Positions 22,538-33,305 of a stretch of DNA of 64,000 bases are shown piece after piece. The notes beneath the pieces were generated by a model. The model searched no databases, was not told the DNA's origin, and worked only from the letters and a program-made list of their open reading frames with translations. Source of the stretch: Plectrocnemia conspersa (Eukaryota; Arthropoda; Insecta; Trichoptera; Polycentropodidae); the NCBI GenBank assembly GCA_009617715.1, contig VTFK01000265.1:1-64000 (forward strand), read 5' to 3'. Each line of letters starts with the position of its first letter. The stretch's first letter is position 1. Made by a program: the position numbers and the translations under genes.

Positions 22538-23720
22538 CAGTAAAACCTCGGTTTATGAGCATAATTCGTTCTGGAAACTCATAAAATATATATATAATAA
22601 ATACGAAAATATTAAATTTATTATCAAAATCACTGTTGTCTATTACTGATAGCTTAATTAAATATTTTTATTTTTGTGGAGCTTTGACTTCTAAGAACCT
22701 TTCAAATGAAAATATGACATTGCATTGTCATTGAATAAATTCATTGCACGCACTGTTACAGCTAGGAATTTTGAAGTCTCAGGTTTTTCAAATTCTTGAG
22801 AATCGAGAAACAAATTTTTAAAGTCTCGGGAAGTCCCGGGATTCGAGCATTTTATATTACTGAGCATTTGAATTATAAAAAAATGTTTGTTTTTGTAGAA
22901 AAACATAGGTTAAAAACATATATTTTTTTTATCATTAAAACAAATAATATATATGTTATCAGATATTAATTTAAAAAATGTTTTATATATTCAGGAAAAA
23001 TAAATTTCAAAAATAATAAGACTTGGATAGTCTCGATTTTCGGGCTCATTTTTTTAAAACTCACGGTACTCAAACAGAGAGAAATCCAAAAATTCTTGGG
23101 TTATCTCGTCGCAAAATCTTTACTACGAAATTTTGCACTGTTATCCACATTTTACATATATCTCTAATCGTATCTGAAGTAAGGGGGTGTTCAGCCTCTT
23201 TCTCTTCCGTCTCAGAAAATATATCATCAGTAATCTTGTGCTGTTGCTTGCGATGCAGATCTATTACATAGTTCTTCGCTGTTTAGTTTCTGGCCATGTT
23301 CCTTTACCAACTCTTGAATATCATCATTATTTACCTCCAGTCGCATGTTCTTTCCCAAGAACACAATTTTCGGCTCCCGTTTGTGAGTAAACCTGTAAAC
23401 GCAATTAGGTATCAGTTTTATCGAAGTAGATTTGAGGGTTTTCTTGTTAACCTCACACCATTCTATATCGATGATCTTGAGGCAGATTTTATTAAAAGTT
23501 TCTAAGGGTAAGATTTCTTCCTTCGCTCACTTCGAAGCATCGCTGTAATAGTGATTTGTTGTAAAGCTTTTGGGTTGGAGTAATAGAGTGGTGTTGGGAA
23601 GAAGAAGTTTGATCTCAACGAATTCCTCCAGTAAATCGTCCTCATAGTCTGAAAGATAAGCAGGATCATTATCCATAATTAATAAGACTTTTGAGTGGCA
23701 AATTATTTTCATAAAAGTAT
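22538..23720 (-). mobile_element. Tigger-type transposon (copy C), one end truncated
   Basis: The left end CAGTAAAACCTCGGTTTATG at 22538 is preceded by TA, and CAG-N5-CCTCGGTTTA is the classic Tigger terminus. Transposase blocks read on the minus strand from 23715 downwards. No matching right terminus was found before 24.1 kb, so the 5' half is lost. A stretch at 22740-22900 with AAGTCTCGGGAAGTCCCGGG and TTCTTGAGAATCGAG resembles hAT-related sequence elsewhere in the window and may be a nested insertion. Confidence 0.8.
23200..23715 (-). pseudogene. Jerky/Tigger transposase C-terminal half
   Basis: Minus-strand order: ICHSKVLLIMDNDPAYLSDY with EDDLLEEFVEI and LLPNTTLLLQP (second catalytic Asp, in MDN). 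Next comes a deletion of the PMDQ block, then EVSEGRNLTLRNF, KIIDIEWCEVNKKTLKSTSIK, GKNMRLEVNNDDIQELVKEH and GQKLNSEEL. These match jerky-type Tigger transposases (VLLxLDNAPAHP, LPPNTTPLLQPMDQ, TLxSAWKKLWPEC, DDIxELVEEHxEELTxEEL). Frameshifts and the missing third Asp make it dead. Its sequence style differs from copies A and B, so it is a third Tigger lineage. Confidence 0.85.
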
Positions 23721-24139
23721 ATCCTCTCTACAAGAAAAATCATCGGATCAGTTAAGGAAAAAATATGCAATAGGTACTGCTCCTATTTCCAGACATTGCT
23801 TGTTTATCAAATCTAAATTGACTATAAATATAACTGGTATTTCGAAACAGCTTTCACTGTACAAATACAAAATATAACGTTATTAACCGGAACAATCTTG
23901 GTCAAAGCGGGACGAATGCTTATAGCTTTCTGCATCGATACTTAAAAGTACATTTGCTTAGTTTTCTTTATACAATAGAAAAACAAACAACTCTACGACC
24001 AGGAGACATTTAAACCAGATCTAATTATTATTTGTATCCATTGAACTGTAATGTGGCGAATGAAATGCTCAGATTGTGTACGCAGTCAACTGAAACTAAA
24101 ACTATTAAATCTTTTTAAGAAAAATCTACAGATTCGCTT
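23721..24139. other. Mixed non-coding
   Basis: Possibly decayed 5' transposase sequence of Tigger copy C, but no recognisable block. Confidence 0.35.
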
Positions 24140-24560
24140 CATTGCCGTAGTCCATAAACTTTCGTGTCGCGCCTTATACACAGCATCCCGCGAGTGCCGG
24201 ATGCTGCAGCTCTTATCGATTCCTATGTGGTTGGCGGCGTGTGTGATGGCGGTGTGATTTTGTGGGGTGTGCGAACGGATCGTAAAGCTTTTTTTATGCT
24301 CTGTAAAACCCCGGCCGCGAAAATGCGAACGGGTTTTGGGAAGAATTTAATTTTCGCACACACGCCCGTAGCCCAGATTCGAGCACGTCCACAAAATCGA
24401 GAATCTGGCACGTACTGGCTGTGGATGGATTAACAGTCGTTTGACGTCGCGCCGATGACCGTGCCCGCAAAAAGGGTCAGGCCACATTCCGATTCTTCAA
24501 ATATAAAAGTTTGGTGAAGTAAAATGCGTATGCTTCAGGGTTTTGACGACAGAGGTGACC
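24140..24560. other. GC-richer island
   Basis: Complex CpG-rich sequence with dyads around GATTCGAGCACG / CGAGAATC and repeated GTGTGTG/GGCGGTGTG words. Overlapping open frames on both strands (up to 89 codons) have no recognisable domain. TATAAAAG occurs at 24504-24511 at the downstream edge. Candidate regulatory element. Confidence 0.35.
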
Positions 24561-25290
24561 GTGAGTTTGCTGGATTTGATATCAATCTACTTTTATGGTA
24601 TTATAATTATATTGATTTCATAAAAACACAAACATAGAGATGCTTATAATTATTTAATTCGTGATTATAAACATTTGTATAAGTTTTAAAATGATTTAAA
24701 CAAAGATTATTTCATATAAAATATAGAAAACTTGAATTCTAGTGAAAAATATAATATGCAATTCTAGCGAAAAGTATAATAAAATAATCAAAGAGTGCCT
24801 CTAGCTACTAGATTAAATCCAATGGTATTTATGTGATATATAAATGCCATAGCGTTTTATTAATAATTTGTTATTCTTTGTGGATGACATTATAAATAGC
24901 ATAGTAAATTCAATATACGAAAGCTAAACAGTAAAACAGTGGGTGGTAAAAAGAATAATTTTAAAAACTAGATATACAAAGGCACTGAAAAGTAATACAG
25001 CTCTTTATTGCTATTGTGTTTATATTATTATATACATATTTAGTTATTTGCAGAACATGGCAAAAAACAGTTTTCCTAAACCATTGATAAAAAACATATG
25101 CTTTTTAGGCAATGTACTGTATCGTTTTGGAAGGTAAATAATGATTTACAAGTATGGGTATATCTAACTGATACTTCAAGGTTAAATTAATTATTCTAAT
25201 TAACACAAAATAACAATCTGAAAAACGCATTTAAATTTTATTTAAGATTATGAATTGAGTAATGATTATTTTGCCCCTCGGTACTTACGA
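24561..25290. other. AT-rich non-coding
   Basis: Contains a short diverged direct repeat around 24735-24780 (GAATTCTAGTGAAAAATATAAT / GCAATTCTAGCGAAAAGTATAAT). No gene. Confidence 0.5.
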
Positions 25291-25294
25291 AATG

Positions 25295-26165
25295 AAATTC
25301 CGGTAGAGTACGCTCGGGAAAAGGATGCCGGTTTGTTATTGTGTGCGTGTACATGTATATGAGAGGGAGAAGCGATGTAGCGTGTACTTCGTTGTCTCGC
25401 TTTCTCTTTTAAGGACAGTCGCTGATTCGACAACGCTGGTATTCGTCATTAAAGTGCAGTTTGGCACAGAAGTTCGATCTTCTCTAGTGATTTATTTTAA
25501 ATAATTTTGTGTTGATATTGGTTTAACCCAGATATGCCCACTGTCCCATGGGTAGGTCACCAAACTCGCGCCACTGTTTTTTATTTATAAATGAAAATTT
25601 AAGGGACAAAATTTCTTGGGCATATTAGGCTTCAAATATACACTAAGTTATTCGTTCTCTTACCCGTGGATTAAAATATTTTAATTATTTTTCCATTAAT
25701 CCGTACGTTGTTGGTTTTTTTACACTATTCTCTGTAAGGCTTAAAAAAGTTATTATTCTTATCGTTGCGCCAATGATAATTTTTTAATTTATTCAATGGA
25801 CTCTAATGATTTAATAGTCGTCGAGCCATTAAACAATCTGCGAATAATTTCTTTCCCCATTTTATATCTTTTTGCTTTTGAAGAATAGCTAGACTTCATT
25901 ATTTTTTTGACTAGTGAAAAATTTTGAATTTTGCAAATATTTAATTAATGACATCAATGTCTAGTTTCTTCAATTATATAATATATTTTTAATTGTTCGT
26001 TGAAATTTCCAACTTAACTCAGATGTATGTATGTTAAATAAACATATATTTTCTTTTAAAATAAAAAAAATAAATATTCTGAGCGAAATTGTTTTGAGCC
26101 ACACAGTTCACACACACAATAACAAACCGGAATCCTTATCCCGAGCGTACTCTAGAACCGAATTT
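25295..26165. mobile_element. Unclassified 0.87-kb element with about 55-bp TIRs
   Basis: Inverted arms at 25295-25349 and 26111-26165 share AGAGTACGCTCGGGA, AAGGAT, CCGGTTTGTTATTGTGTG and a few neighbouring bases, about 85-90% identical over 50+ positions. The core is AT-rich and non-coding, apart from a GC-richer left third. Inside, TTAACCCAGATATGCCCACTG at 25524-25544 pairs partly with GGGACA...TGGGCATAT at 25603-25625, a smaller nested dyad containing a TTAA. The termini fit no superfamily I know, and no target-site duplication is evident. Most likely a MITE-like non-autonomous DNA transposon. Confidence 0.75.
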
Positions 26166-26376
26166 TTTTTTTCTTAAATCCCTATATTTTATATACGGAT
26201 TTGAGATATCTCTATGACTCAGAACTATAAAAACGACTATTCCCATATTGTTTGAATGCAGAAACGGATTTTAAATTAATTATCATTGTAAGGGATCAGA
26301 TGTAGGATATCAATGTAAAATTTTATTATGCAGTATTAAACGTATATAGTATTTACCTAGACATTTATAGCTAAAA

Positions 26377-26480
26377 TTGAATTTATGTTCCTTTAAACAT
26401 AAGGACGAAATAGCGTATCAGACTAGTAACACTGAAGTTGTGGGTTCAAGCCCCGACAGCGAAACTCAAATTTTTATTTG
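26377..26480 (+). repeat. tRNA-like sequence, probable SINE head
   Basis: A box-like TAGCGTATCAG at 26411-26421 and a good B box GGGTTCAAGCCCC at 26442-26454, flanked by a short stem (GTTGTGGG / CCCCGAC). The A-B spacing is about 12 bases shorter than in a tRNA, so the anticodon region is deleted and this cannot be a functional tRNA. Probably a tRNA-derived SINE fragment. Confidence 0.4.
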
Positions 26481-26587
26481 TAAAATATGCGCTAATATTA
26501 AAAGAAATACTGGCCCCAGCTGCAGTGACATCTATTGGTTAGCAATTATATTACACATTTATATAGATGTAACCGATTCCTAGACTT

Positions 26588-26720
26588 TTAGTCTGTTGTT
26601 AAATACTTACTTGTAGGTATTCATTATATCTTATGACTTACTCAGCTGGTACAGATTTACCCCATTGTAGCGCATTGGGCATGCGCCTGTCAGGTTACAA
26701 CGGAAGATTTTAAAATAATG
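26588..26720 (+). repeat. 5'-truncated LINE 3' end (copy 2)
   Basis: Shares TCTGTTGTT, the TATTATG/TTATGACTT region, and then GCGCATTGGGCATGCGCCTG, TCAGGTTACAACGG with the 3' end of the LINE at 63.8 kb (GACGCATTGGGTTTGCCTGTC, AGGTCACGATGG). The arms ATTGTAGC (26664-26671) and GTTACAAC (26694-26701) fold into a stem with compensatory changes relative to the 63.8-kb copy. A third copy lies at 53.8 kb. Confidence 0.65.
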
Positions 26721-26794
26721 AAAATATATATTCGCAAGCATGTATCAACATTTAACTATATGTTATAGCATAAACAAAGCAATAAAACATTTAG

Positions 26795-26985
26795 CTCGAC
26801 TTTGAATAAATGGTCATTATTTTTTTCTTTTTTTACTAATTGATACAAAGAAATACAATATCGGTAATACCGGTATTATTGCTATCCCTGGTTGAATAAT
26901 CCAATTGCATAATATATTATTGTTTACTTTTAACATAATTTTAAAGAAATTATCGAATTTACCAATCCACTAATAAAGTAGAATT
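26795..26985 (+). repeat. Dispersed repeat, copy 1 (partner at 29283-29455)
   Basis: Shares CTTTGAATAAATGG, CAATTGATA, ATACAATAyCGGTAATACCGG, AATAATCCAATTG, AATATATTAT and GTTTACTTTTAyCATAATTTT in the same order with 29283-29455. This copy has an extra segment, TTATTGCTATCCCTGGTTG; read in reverse it gives CAGGGATAGCAATAATACCGG, which resembles a hAT terminus. The two copies are about 2.5 kb apart in direct orientation. Confidence 0.6.
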
Positions 26986-27759
26986 CGCAAATATTAAACA
27001 GGAATATAACAAATTAGGAATAGAAGTGAATTTAAAAGTGTATTAGCTACACAACATCATTATATTTTATATGCATTTATTTATAATAAAATGTAATGGT
27101 AATCAGAGCTCATTTTGTCATGAATATTTATATTGTATAAGGTATATTTATTTTATTAAATAAATTACTTATAATGCACATATTCGTCTTGCGTGATTAC
27201 AAGATAGAATTAACCTATTTCTACCAAGACAAACCGAACTAGTAACTAGCTGAGCTTGCCAAGAAGAAGTTAGCAAATTATGGTTACCAAGTCTAGACCT
27301 TCATTTGTGAATTCACGTAATTAAGGCGTGCTAGTCAAATTCTGGCTTATAATGATTGTGGTGAACTAATAAAGAGAAGTACATAACATGGCAATTTTGT
27401 ACGCGTGAATGAAATTGTAAAATTGTGTTTCATTGTGTCAATATTCATTATTAAAAAAATCACGGTACGCACACATTATTCGAAAGCTTGTTTTCGTATG
27501 CACGTTTATGGTTCGTTATTGAATTATTTTATAGAGTTTGTTCGAACATAAAAACTCTCGCGAATTTTATTTTTATCTCGCTTCATACATCAATGTAAAA
27601 CTTACACAACATTGTATGTTATTTAACTTGAGAGTTTTTTTAAAAATATACTTTAATATAACGCTCTTCATTATCACTTAATTGCTGCAATGTAGATATT
27701 TGTATCAAAAATGATGTAGTGTTATTACCACTATCTAGGTAGTAGATGTTGTCAAGCTT
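26986..27759. other. AT-rich non-coding
   Basis: Nothing recognised. Confidence 0.5.
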
Positions 27760-28210
27760 TTGCGCCGAAGTATTCAAATGCTTTAAAGCTTTGACGTGTG
27801 GTTGACCTTTTTTCGTATTAATTATTTCACGCCCGTTCGAATCTAACCCTCTCTTTCACTGGCTGTATCTTCTATTCGGCGGTTCGCGTACAGAATTTTC
27901 TATTTTTCGATTCGATTTGTGCGAATCCATTAAAATATTCTCAAAGAATGCGCCTTCCAAAGTAGTGGAGTTAGGTCGTGCGTAGCGGACGGCGTATCAA
28001 CCTTGGCGTTCTACACAAGAACAGCTCTTTGGGGTGTTGGGGGAAGAGGGGAGTATATCGCTGGAGGGTGGGGTAGGAGATTAGCTATAAAAGGAAATAT
28101 AGAAAACCGTTGTCACCGCTTTGCAGCATCATCCAATAAATGCTTTATGCATTTTACTAAATTATATATGTATATATACAACAGAATCGTAGTAAAATTG
28201 ACTTGATAGT
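27760..28210. other. Moderate-GC island with G-rich tract and TATA word
   Basis: G-rich stretch 28028-28078 on the plus strand (GGGGTGTTGGGGGAAGAGGGG, GGAGGGTGGGGTAGG) is followed directly by TATAAAAGG at 28087-28095. G-runs of this density could form a G-quadruplex. Possible promoter, but no transcript or exon can be recognised downstream. Confidence 0.3.
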
Positions 28211-28640
28211 ATTTCGTGGAAAATTATTTTAAATCCATATAATATAAGAAGAAAATAACTTATAGTGTATCACAAACTAGTTCTCGAAAATATCTTGATA
28301 AAATGCTAAAAATTTGAGTAAAGAAATTTGCTTATTTTTCCAGAATTTTTATAGAGAATTTTTATTAAAAATTTAATTTGTACGAATATTTTAAGATGTT
28401 ATACATACGCCGCATTTTTTATACTACTGCATAAGAAAAGGCGAGTCAGTACCAAATGTTTGGAAAAATGCATGGTTTTTGAATAGAGGTTGAGTAATTA
28501 TTCAAATGGCAAAATATTACTTACGGTTTTTCAATTAATTTAATCGTCCTTATCTTTGCTTAAATAATCTAAAAATCTGCCTCGCGTGGTTATTGACAGA
28601 TTGCAAAAATGTATAGTGGATTTTCACATTTTTTATTTAT
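28211..28640. other. AT-rich non-coding
   Basis: Nothing recognised. Confidence 0.5.
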
Positions 28641-28644
28641 AAAA

Positions 28645-28700
28645 AATTCTCGAGAATTCTTGAGAAAATTAGAATTTTCATTTTTCAAGAAATGAAAAAC
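28645..28700. repeat. AATTCTCGAGAATT palindrome, hAT-related word
   Basis: Perfect 14-bp palindrome at 28645-28658 followed by TCTTGAGAAAATTAGAA. The same TTCTCGAG signature occurs near the ends of probable hAT fossils at 33.3, 43.9 and 44.6 kb, so this may be a solitary terminus. Confidence 0.3.
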
Positions 28701-29223
28701 ATTAAATAACCAAAACGCCTATTACAAACATTTATTAACAAATTTAATTAGTTCAGGCGGACGAAACAGTATATACACAGTCCGAACAGGGGTACAGCTG
28801 GACCCCACAATATTACTTCACATTAATATCAATTTGCTAGAAAATTTGATGGTATATTTTATGTGTATTTTTTTTTTCTCGAATGTTTTTTTCAGTTAAA
28901 TGCATACCTTCCATTTTGGAATAGAAGAAGCACCTCCATATTATTTAGTTCTCTGGATTTAGCACAGTTTTCAAATTAATAAATAAAAATTAATTTTATT
29001 TTTATCCGAGAGCATCACACTTCTTCAATTCAAAACAGTCCAGCTTTTGTATTGGTTGTCCCATTTTATGCATGCTAGACGCATTTATTTGGTTAATAAC
29101 AGTTTTTAGCAGGTATACGATTTCATACACCCCTTGCCCTAAGCCACATCAAAGGGTTGTGTACATTTATATCTTTATAAAATGTCTTGTAAAATCCACA
29201 TTTACGTCCTGTATTTTTTTTAA
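28701..29223. other. Moderate-complexity non-coding
   Basis: 28745-28815 and 29030-29165 are less AT-rich than the surroundings. On the minus strand the latter shows short open stretches (for example GFYKTFYKDINVHNPLMW) that I cannot assign to a family. Possibly an old repeat. Confidence 0.25.
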
Positions 29224-29520
29224 ATTTTTGTTAACCGGAATTTTTTTTTAAAAAATTCACATTAAGAGTAGGTTATTTTTTTAATGTCGACTTTGAATAA
29301 ATGGAAATTATTTTTTTGATTTTTTTATCACCAATTGATAAAAAAAAAATACAATACCGGTAATACCGGTATAAATAATCCAATTGAATAATATATTATA
29401 GTTTACTTTTATCATAATTTTGAAAAAATTATTGAATTTATCAATACCACTAAGTTCCTTGTTAACCCGAAATTTAAAAAAAAAATGCACATTAAGAGTA
29501 GGTTACTTTTTTAACGTCGA
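29224..29520 (+). repeat. Local direct duplication around dispersed-repeat copy 2
   Basis: 29224-29287 and 29457-29520 are two copies of a 64-bp unit (GTTAACCsGAA, poly-A/T, CACATTAAGAGTAGGTTA, TTTTTTAAyGTCGA), offset by 233 bases. Between them, 29283-29455 is the second copy of the dispersed repeat seen at 26795-26985. The flanking duplication may mark the insertion or recombination that placed it here. Confidence 0.7.
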
Positions 29521-29839
29521 AATATCAATATCAACTATTAGCAATACCGGAAATTAAAACTACTCATCCATCTTTAACATTCAACCATCTTAATTAATTG
29601 TTTACGCTACTTACACTGTTAAGATCAGATGTTTTTACTCTGTTATCGTATTGTTGAGATATTTAAAGCGTAAGTTTAAAATAAATAAAGCAGTATTATT
29701 TTATTGTACACATTTGTATAAAATCTTAACTTGACACATTTTTATCTTACTTCATACATCTTTATTGCTACCTATTTTTTTTTTTTAATAATATTCAAAT
29801 TTATTAACAATATCTAAATATATTCTTGATGTCATCGGA
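29521..29839. other. AT-rich non-coding
   Basis: Nothing recognised. Confidence 0.5.
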
Positions 29840-30215
29840 CATTATCTTTGACTTATATCCTTTGTATTTTCAATTTGTGCCGAATTCGTGCGCTAAATGA
29901 ACGCTCATGTAAAACTAAACGTTTCATTTCCGACAAAAACAATAGAGGAAACGCCACAAAAGTGGAAACTCGAGCGATTTTTCATCCCCTCGAAAATTTA
30001 TCTTTTTGTAACCCCGCCGACAATGGAATGCAACGAAACAATTGTTCGTCCGTGTCTTCGACACGCAAAGCACCGTTTGGCTTACGTTGGACGGGAGAAA
30101 ATTTGCATCGTTGTGTGCTAATTTATTTACTACACGTGTGTTGGCGGGTGGATATAAAATGTGTGTGTTGTGAACTTTCAAAAAGCTCTCACGTTCGTTG
30201 TGACTAGTGAGCCGT
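29840..30215. other. GC-richer island
   Basis: Open in several frames on both strands (longest 119 codons, 29848-30207) but without a domain, signal peptide or conserved pattern. Opposite-strand frames of similar length show the openness is compositional. Candidate conserved non-coding element. Confidence 0.35.
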
Positions 30216-31079
30216 GTGGTTAATTAAAATAGCCAACCCCTAACAAAATTATTCGTCTATACGATTTGATATAGAAATTTTACTGTATATTTGTGCAATT
30301 TGAACCTTTTGTCGATATTTAAAAAATCAAAAGCTTTCAATTTAATGATATGATTTTAATAATTTTAAATTACAGCGTTTTCTGTCGTAAAATAGCGAAT
30401 ATGAATTGTAAAATATCACACAATAATTAAATATGTGAAAAATATTTTTTATTGTTGTTAATTAATATATTATTTTTAATGTATTATCCACAAACAACAC
30501 GACCATCTAGCTTTACTGGTACATTTTATTATATAAAGGCGTTTTGTATTCAGAATTTCATACCCACAAAACTCTTTTAGTTAATAAGCTGCTCTTTGTA
30601 TATATTTTGAATAATGCTCGTTAATCGCCACAACAATGCAATCAACGTAAACCGATCATTTATAATCCACTTTAAACTGAATTCAGTACAACATGTAATA
30701 AAATCTCAATGAAATATTTTCAACGTGTTTTTCGGTAACAAAAATGCAATTTTGATATATTTTAATATGTTGGTTATGAATGTATAATGCAGGGATTATA
30801 AAATTAAAATGTTTGAATACCAGCACAATAGGTTAGTTGATGACTAAGGGTTAAGATTCTAGGGTTTTTCAATCAGAATTTGTGTTCATTATATTGTTTA
30901 ATTAAAATTATCTAAATTGACATTTTAAGATCTTATCTAATGTTCTATTAGATTTATTGTTCATTCAAGTTTACTAAAACAGTCCAACAAGATACGATCA
31001 ATTTAAATAAGTAGCATAACAAAGCTTGAAAAAAAAAAAAAACATTGTATCGAGTCTTGAATAAAAGCTTTACAAAAAA
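30216..31079. other. AT-rich non-coding
   Basis: GGGTTAAG at about 30848 may be a lone piggyBac-type end, but no partner is visible. Confidence 0.45.
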
Positions 31080-31770
31080 AAAATGCCGTAACCGTTACAC
31101 GCGCACGTTTAACGCTTCCGCTACGGTCTACGACCGTAGCTCGTAGTTCTACGCTATACATATCTATTGCTGCTATTACTATACAACCTACTTCTATTAA
31201 CCGATACTATATACTGAACTTTCAAAACAGTTTTAGATTAATATTTTTTAATTTTCCTTGTTTACTTACATCGTTTTATGACTAAGTAAAACGCCTGGGC
31301 GTGCCACAGATCGTCGTCGTTCGAATGCATCGTTTTTGCAGTCTTTCACCGTGGTCATTGCGAACAATGAACCTTATCGATGCTGCTGCATTGATTAGTT
31401 AAAATCACCGCTGAAATTGCGCGACTCGAACAATGGCCGTACCGTGTCCGTTCCGGCTTAAGGAACGTCCCGGAACGGGCCTTGTTCGCTGGCGCACGTG
31501 ATGCGATAGCTAAAACTTATAATTGCCTCCCGGATGCGCGGATGCTGTGTCAATTATCAGTTTCAATCGGCGGAAATAGCTTTGTCATCGGGGCCGTAGC
31601 CGGATAGTCGCAGTATCGTGGCCCATTGTCTGGCCGGATAATACGACTTAAATTATAATGCGGCCACCTTTATCGCTCGCACGGCTCCTTTCAGTTCTCC
31701 TTATCTATTATGGATACTTTCTATAGACCGGCGGGTAGGTCAAAGGTTTGGCACTGGAATTGTGCAGAAA
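31080..31770. promoter_or_regulatory. GC-richer island with dyads, candidate enhancer/promoter
   Basis: About 690 bases of complex CpG-rich DNA. Dyads: CTACGGTC-TAC-GACCGTAG at 31121-31139, and CCGTTCCGG (31448-31456) paired with CCGGAACGG (31470-31478), which creates several ETS-like GGAA cores. CACGTG (E-box) at about 31497, ATCGAT-type words near 31377, and TTTCAGTTCT (initiator-like) at 31690. No coding frame. The density of binding-site-like words suggests regulation, by inference only. Confidence 0.4.
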
Positions 31771-33305
31771 TCTAGCTACATTGAGGACGTAAGTGCAAAA
31801 TGATCGTCCGTGATTGTAATTGTCAAGTTTTGGACAAATCGTACTAATTCTAGAACTTGATGATAATAAAGAAGGATTCTCTAATATTATTCTTTATTTG
31901 ATTGTAAATTATGTTTGAGATGTTCTCATTAAAATCTTGCGATTTAAGGACATACATATCTGTTTTTGTCAGTATCAATTATAATTGTTCTGAGAATATA
32001 TAAGATTAGCAATGACTTTCTGAACAATTCCCGAGATATATAACGAAAGATGTTAAACATGTATTTTTCTCAATTGGATTTTCAAGCAATATTCACAAGA
32101 ATCGTTTGGAGTTGATCTTAAAATGCACTTTTGTTAGTAGCTTAGTTGTTGAAAGTATTCTGTTAGAATTTATAGAAATGCTTTAATAAGTAGTATTCTG
32201 TTAATGCTGGAAAATGGAATATTTCATAGCCTGATTCGTTTCATTTTTAAAGGGTTAATCTTGTAATGAATGGTCACGCATTGTCGTGTAAGAAAATTTG
32301 ACCTCTTCAATGCAAGATTTAAAGTAATAAATTTAAAATATTTGAATATATGTTATGATTTTTTTTATGTTTATTTATCAAAATATTTTTTTAAATCTTT
32401 CTTTGGCTCATTTTCGTGTAAAGAGATAAAAAACAATCAGTTTTTTTGTAAAAATATATAATTTACCAAAAATTTGTACAAAAAATTTTGTAGAATTGTC
32501 AAGTCCATCAAGTAGTCGCCGGTTTGAGAGTCTTCCTTATAGTCGTCGATGATTTGATTAATGATAAATAATTCGTGTCCGTGGAGTGATTGCCAATGAT
32601 TCGTGTCTGATATTTTTATATTTTTATTATTTATGAATTATTTTTAACTATTTAAATACCGAATAGTTTACAATAAAGTATTTGAATATATTCGTAATAT
32701 TCGCGTTATCAGAATTTGGAAAATACAGTTTGAATAATAAATATTGATTCATACACATAATTATATATAACTTAAAAAAAAAACAAAAAAAATATCAAGA
32801 CTATTATTTTGAATTTTAAAAATAATGTATATATATGAAATATTGTAAACTTTTACTCAGCACGAAACTTTATTTTAATTATACTTGGTTCCAGAAATTT
32901 TTGCTTAAAAAATATTATATATATAGCTGCACAATCTAACTCGGAAATATAAGTAATTTTGGAAATTTATTAAATTACAAAAAGTTTTGTTTTTAGGCTA
33001 TTAGTAAAAATAGAATAAAGATATGAAGATAAATTTCACAAAGTAAAAAATGACTACCTGCGCTATTGTAATACACAACGATATAGTTCTGTGTTTTTTT
33101 TAGAGTTAGTCTTTTTTATTGTTTTAAGAAATTTAAAATTTCCACTTACCTAAAAAACAAAGACAATCTCTTATTTGTTTTTTCCATCTTTAATTCATAC
33201 TTTTTCTCTCCGGTCTCTATTATATATTCAAGTGTATTAAGAATGATCCTTAACTAATAATGTAATATATGATTACAGACTTTATTATAAGGCATTTTGT
33301 TAATT
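31771..33305. other. AT-rich non-coding
   Basis: No gene recognised. A 40-codon minus-strand frame at about 32498-32625 (containing HGHELFIINQIIDDYKEDS) is unusually open and acidic for this DNA but has no homologue I know. Confidence 0.4.

Noticed and set aside
26377..26480. Functional tRNA gene
   Set aside because: A to B box spacing is too short and no acceptor stem pairs.
30840..30855. piggyBac-type end (GGGTTAAG); similar ones at 32251, 48306 and 53258
   Set aside because: GGGTTAA alone is too short, and no convincing partner terminus was found for these sites.
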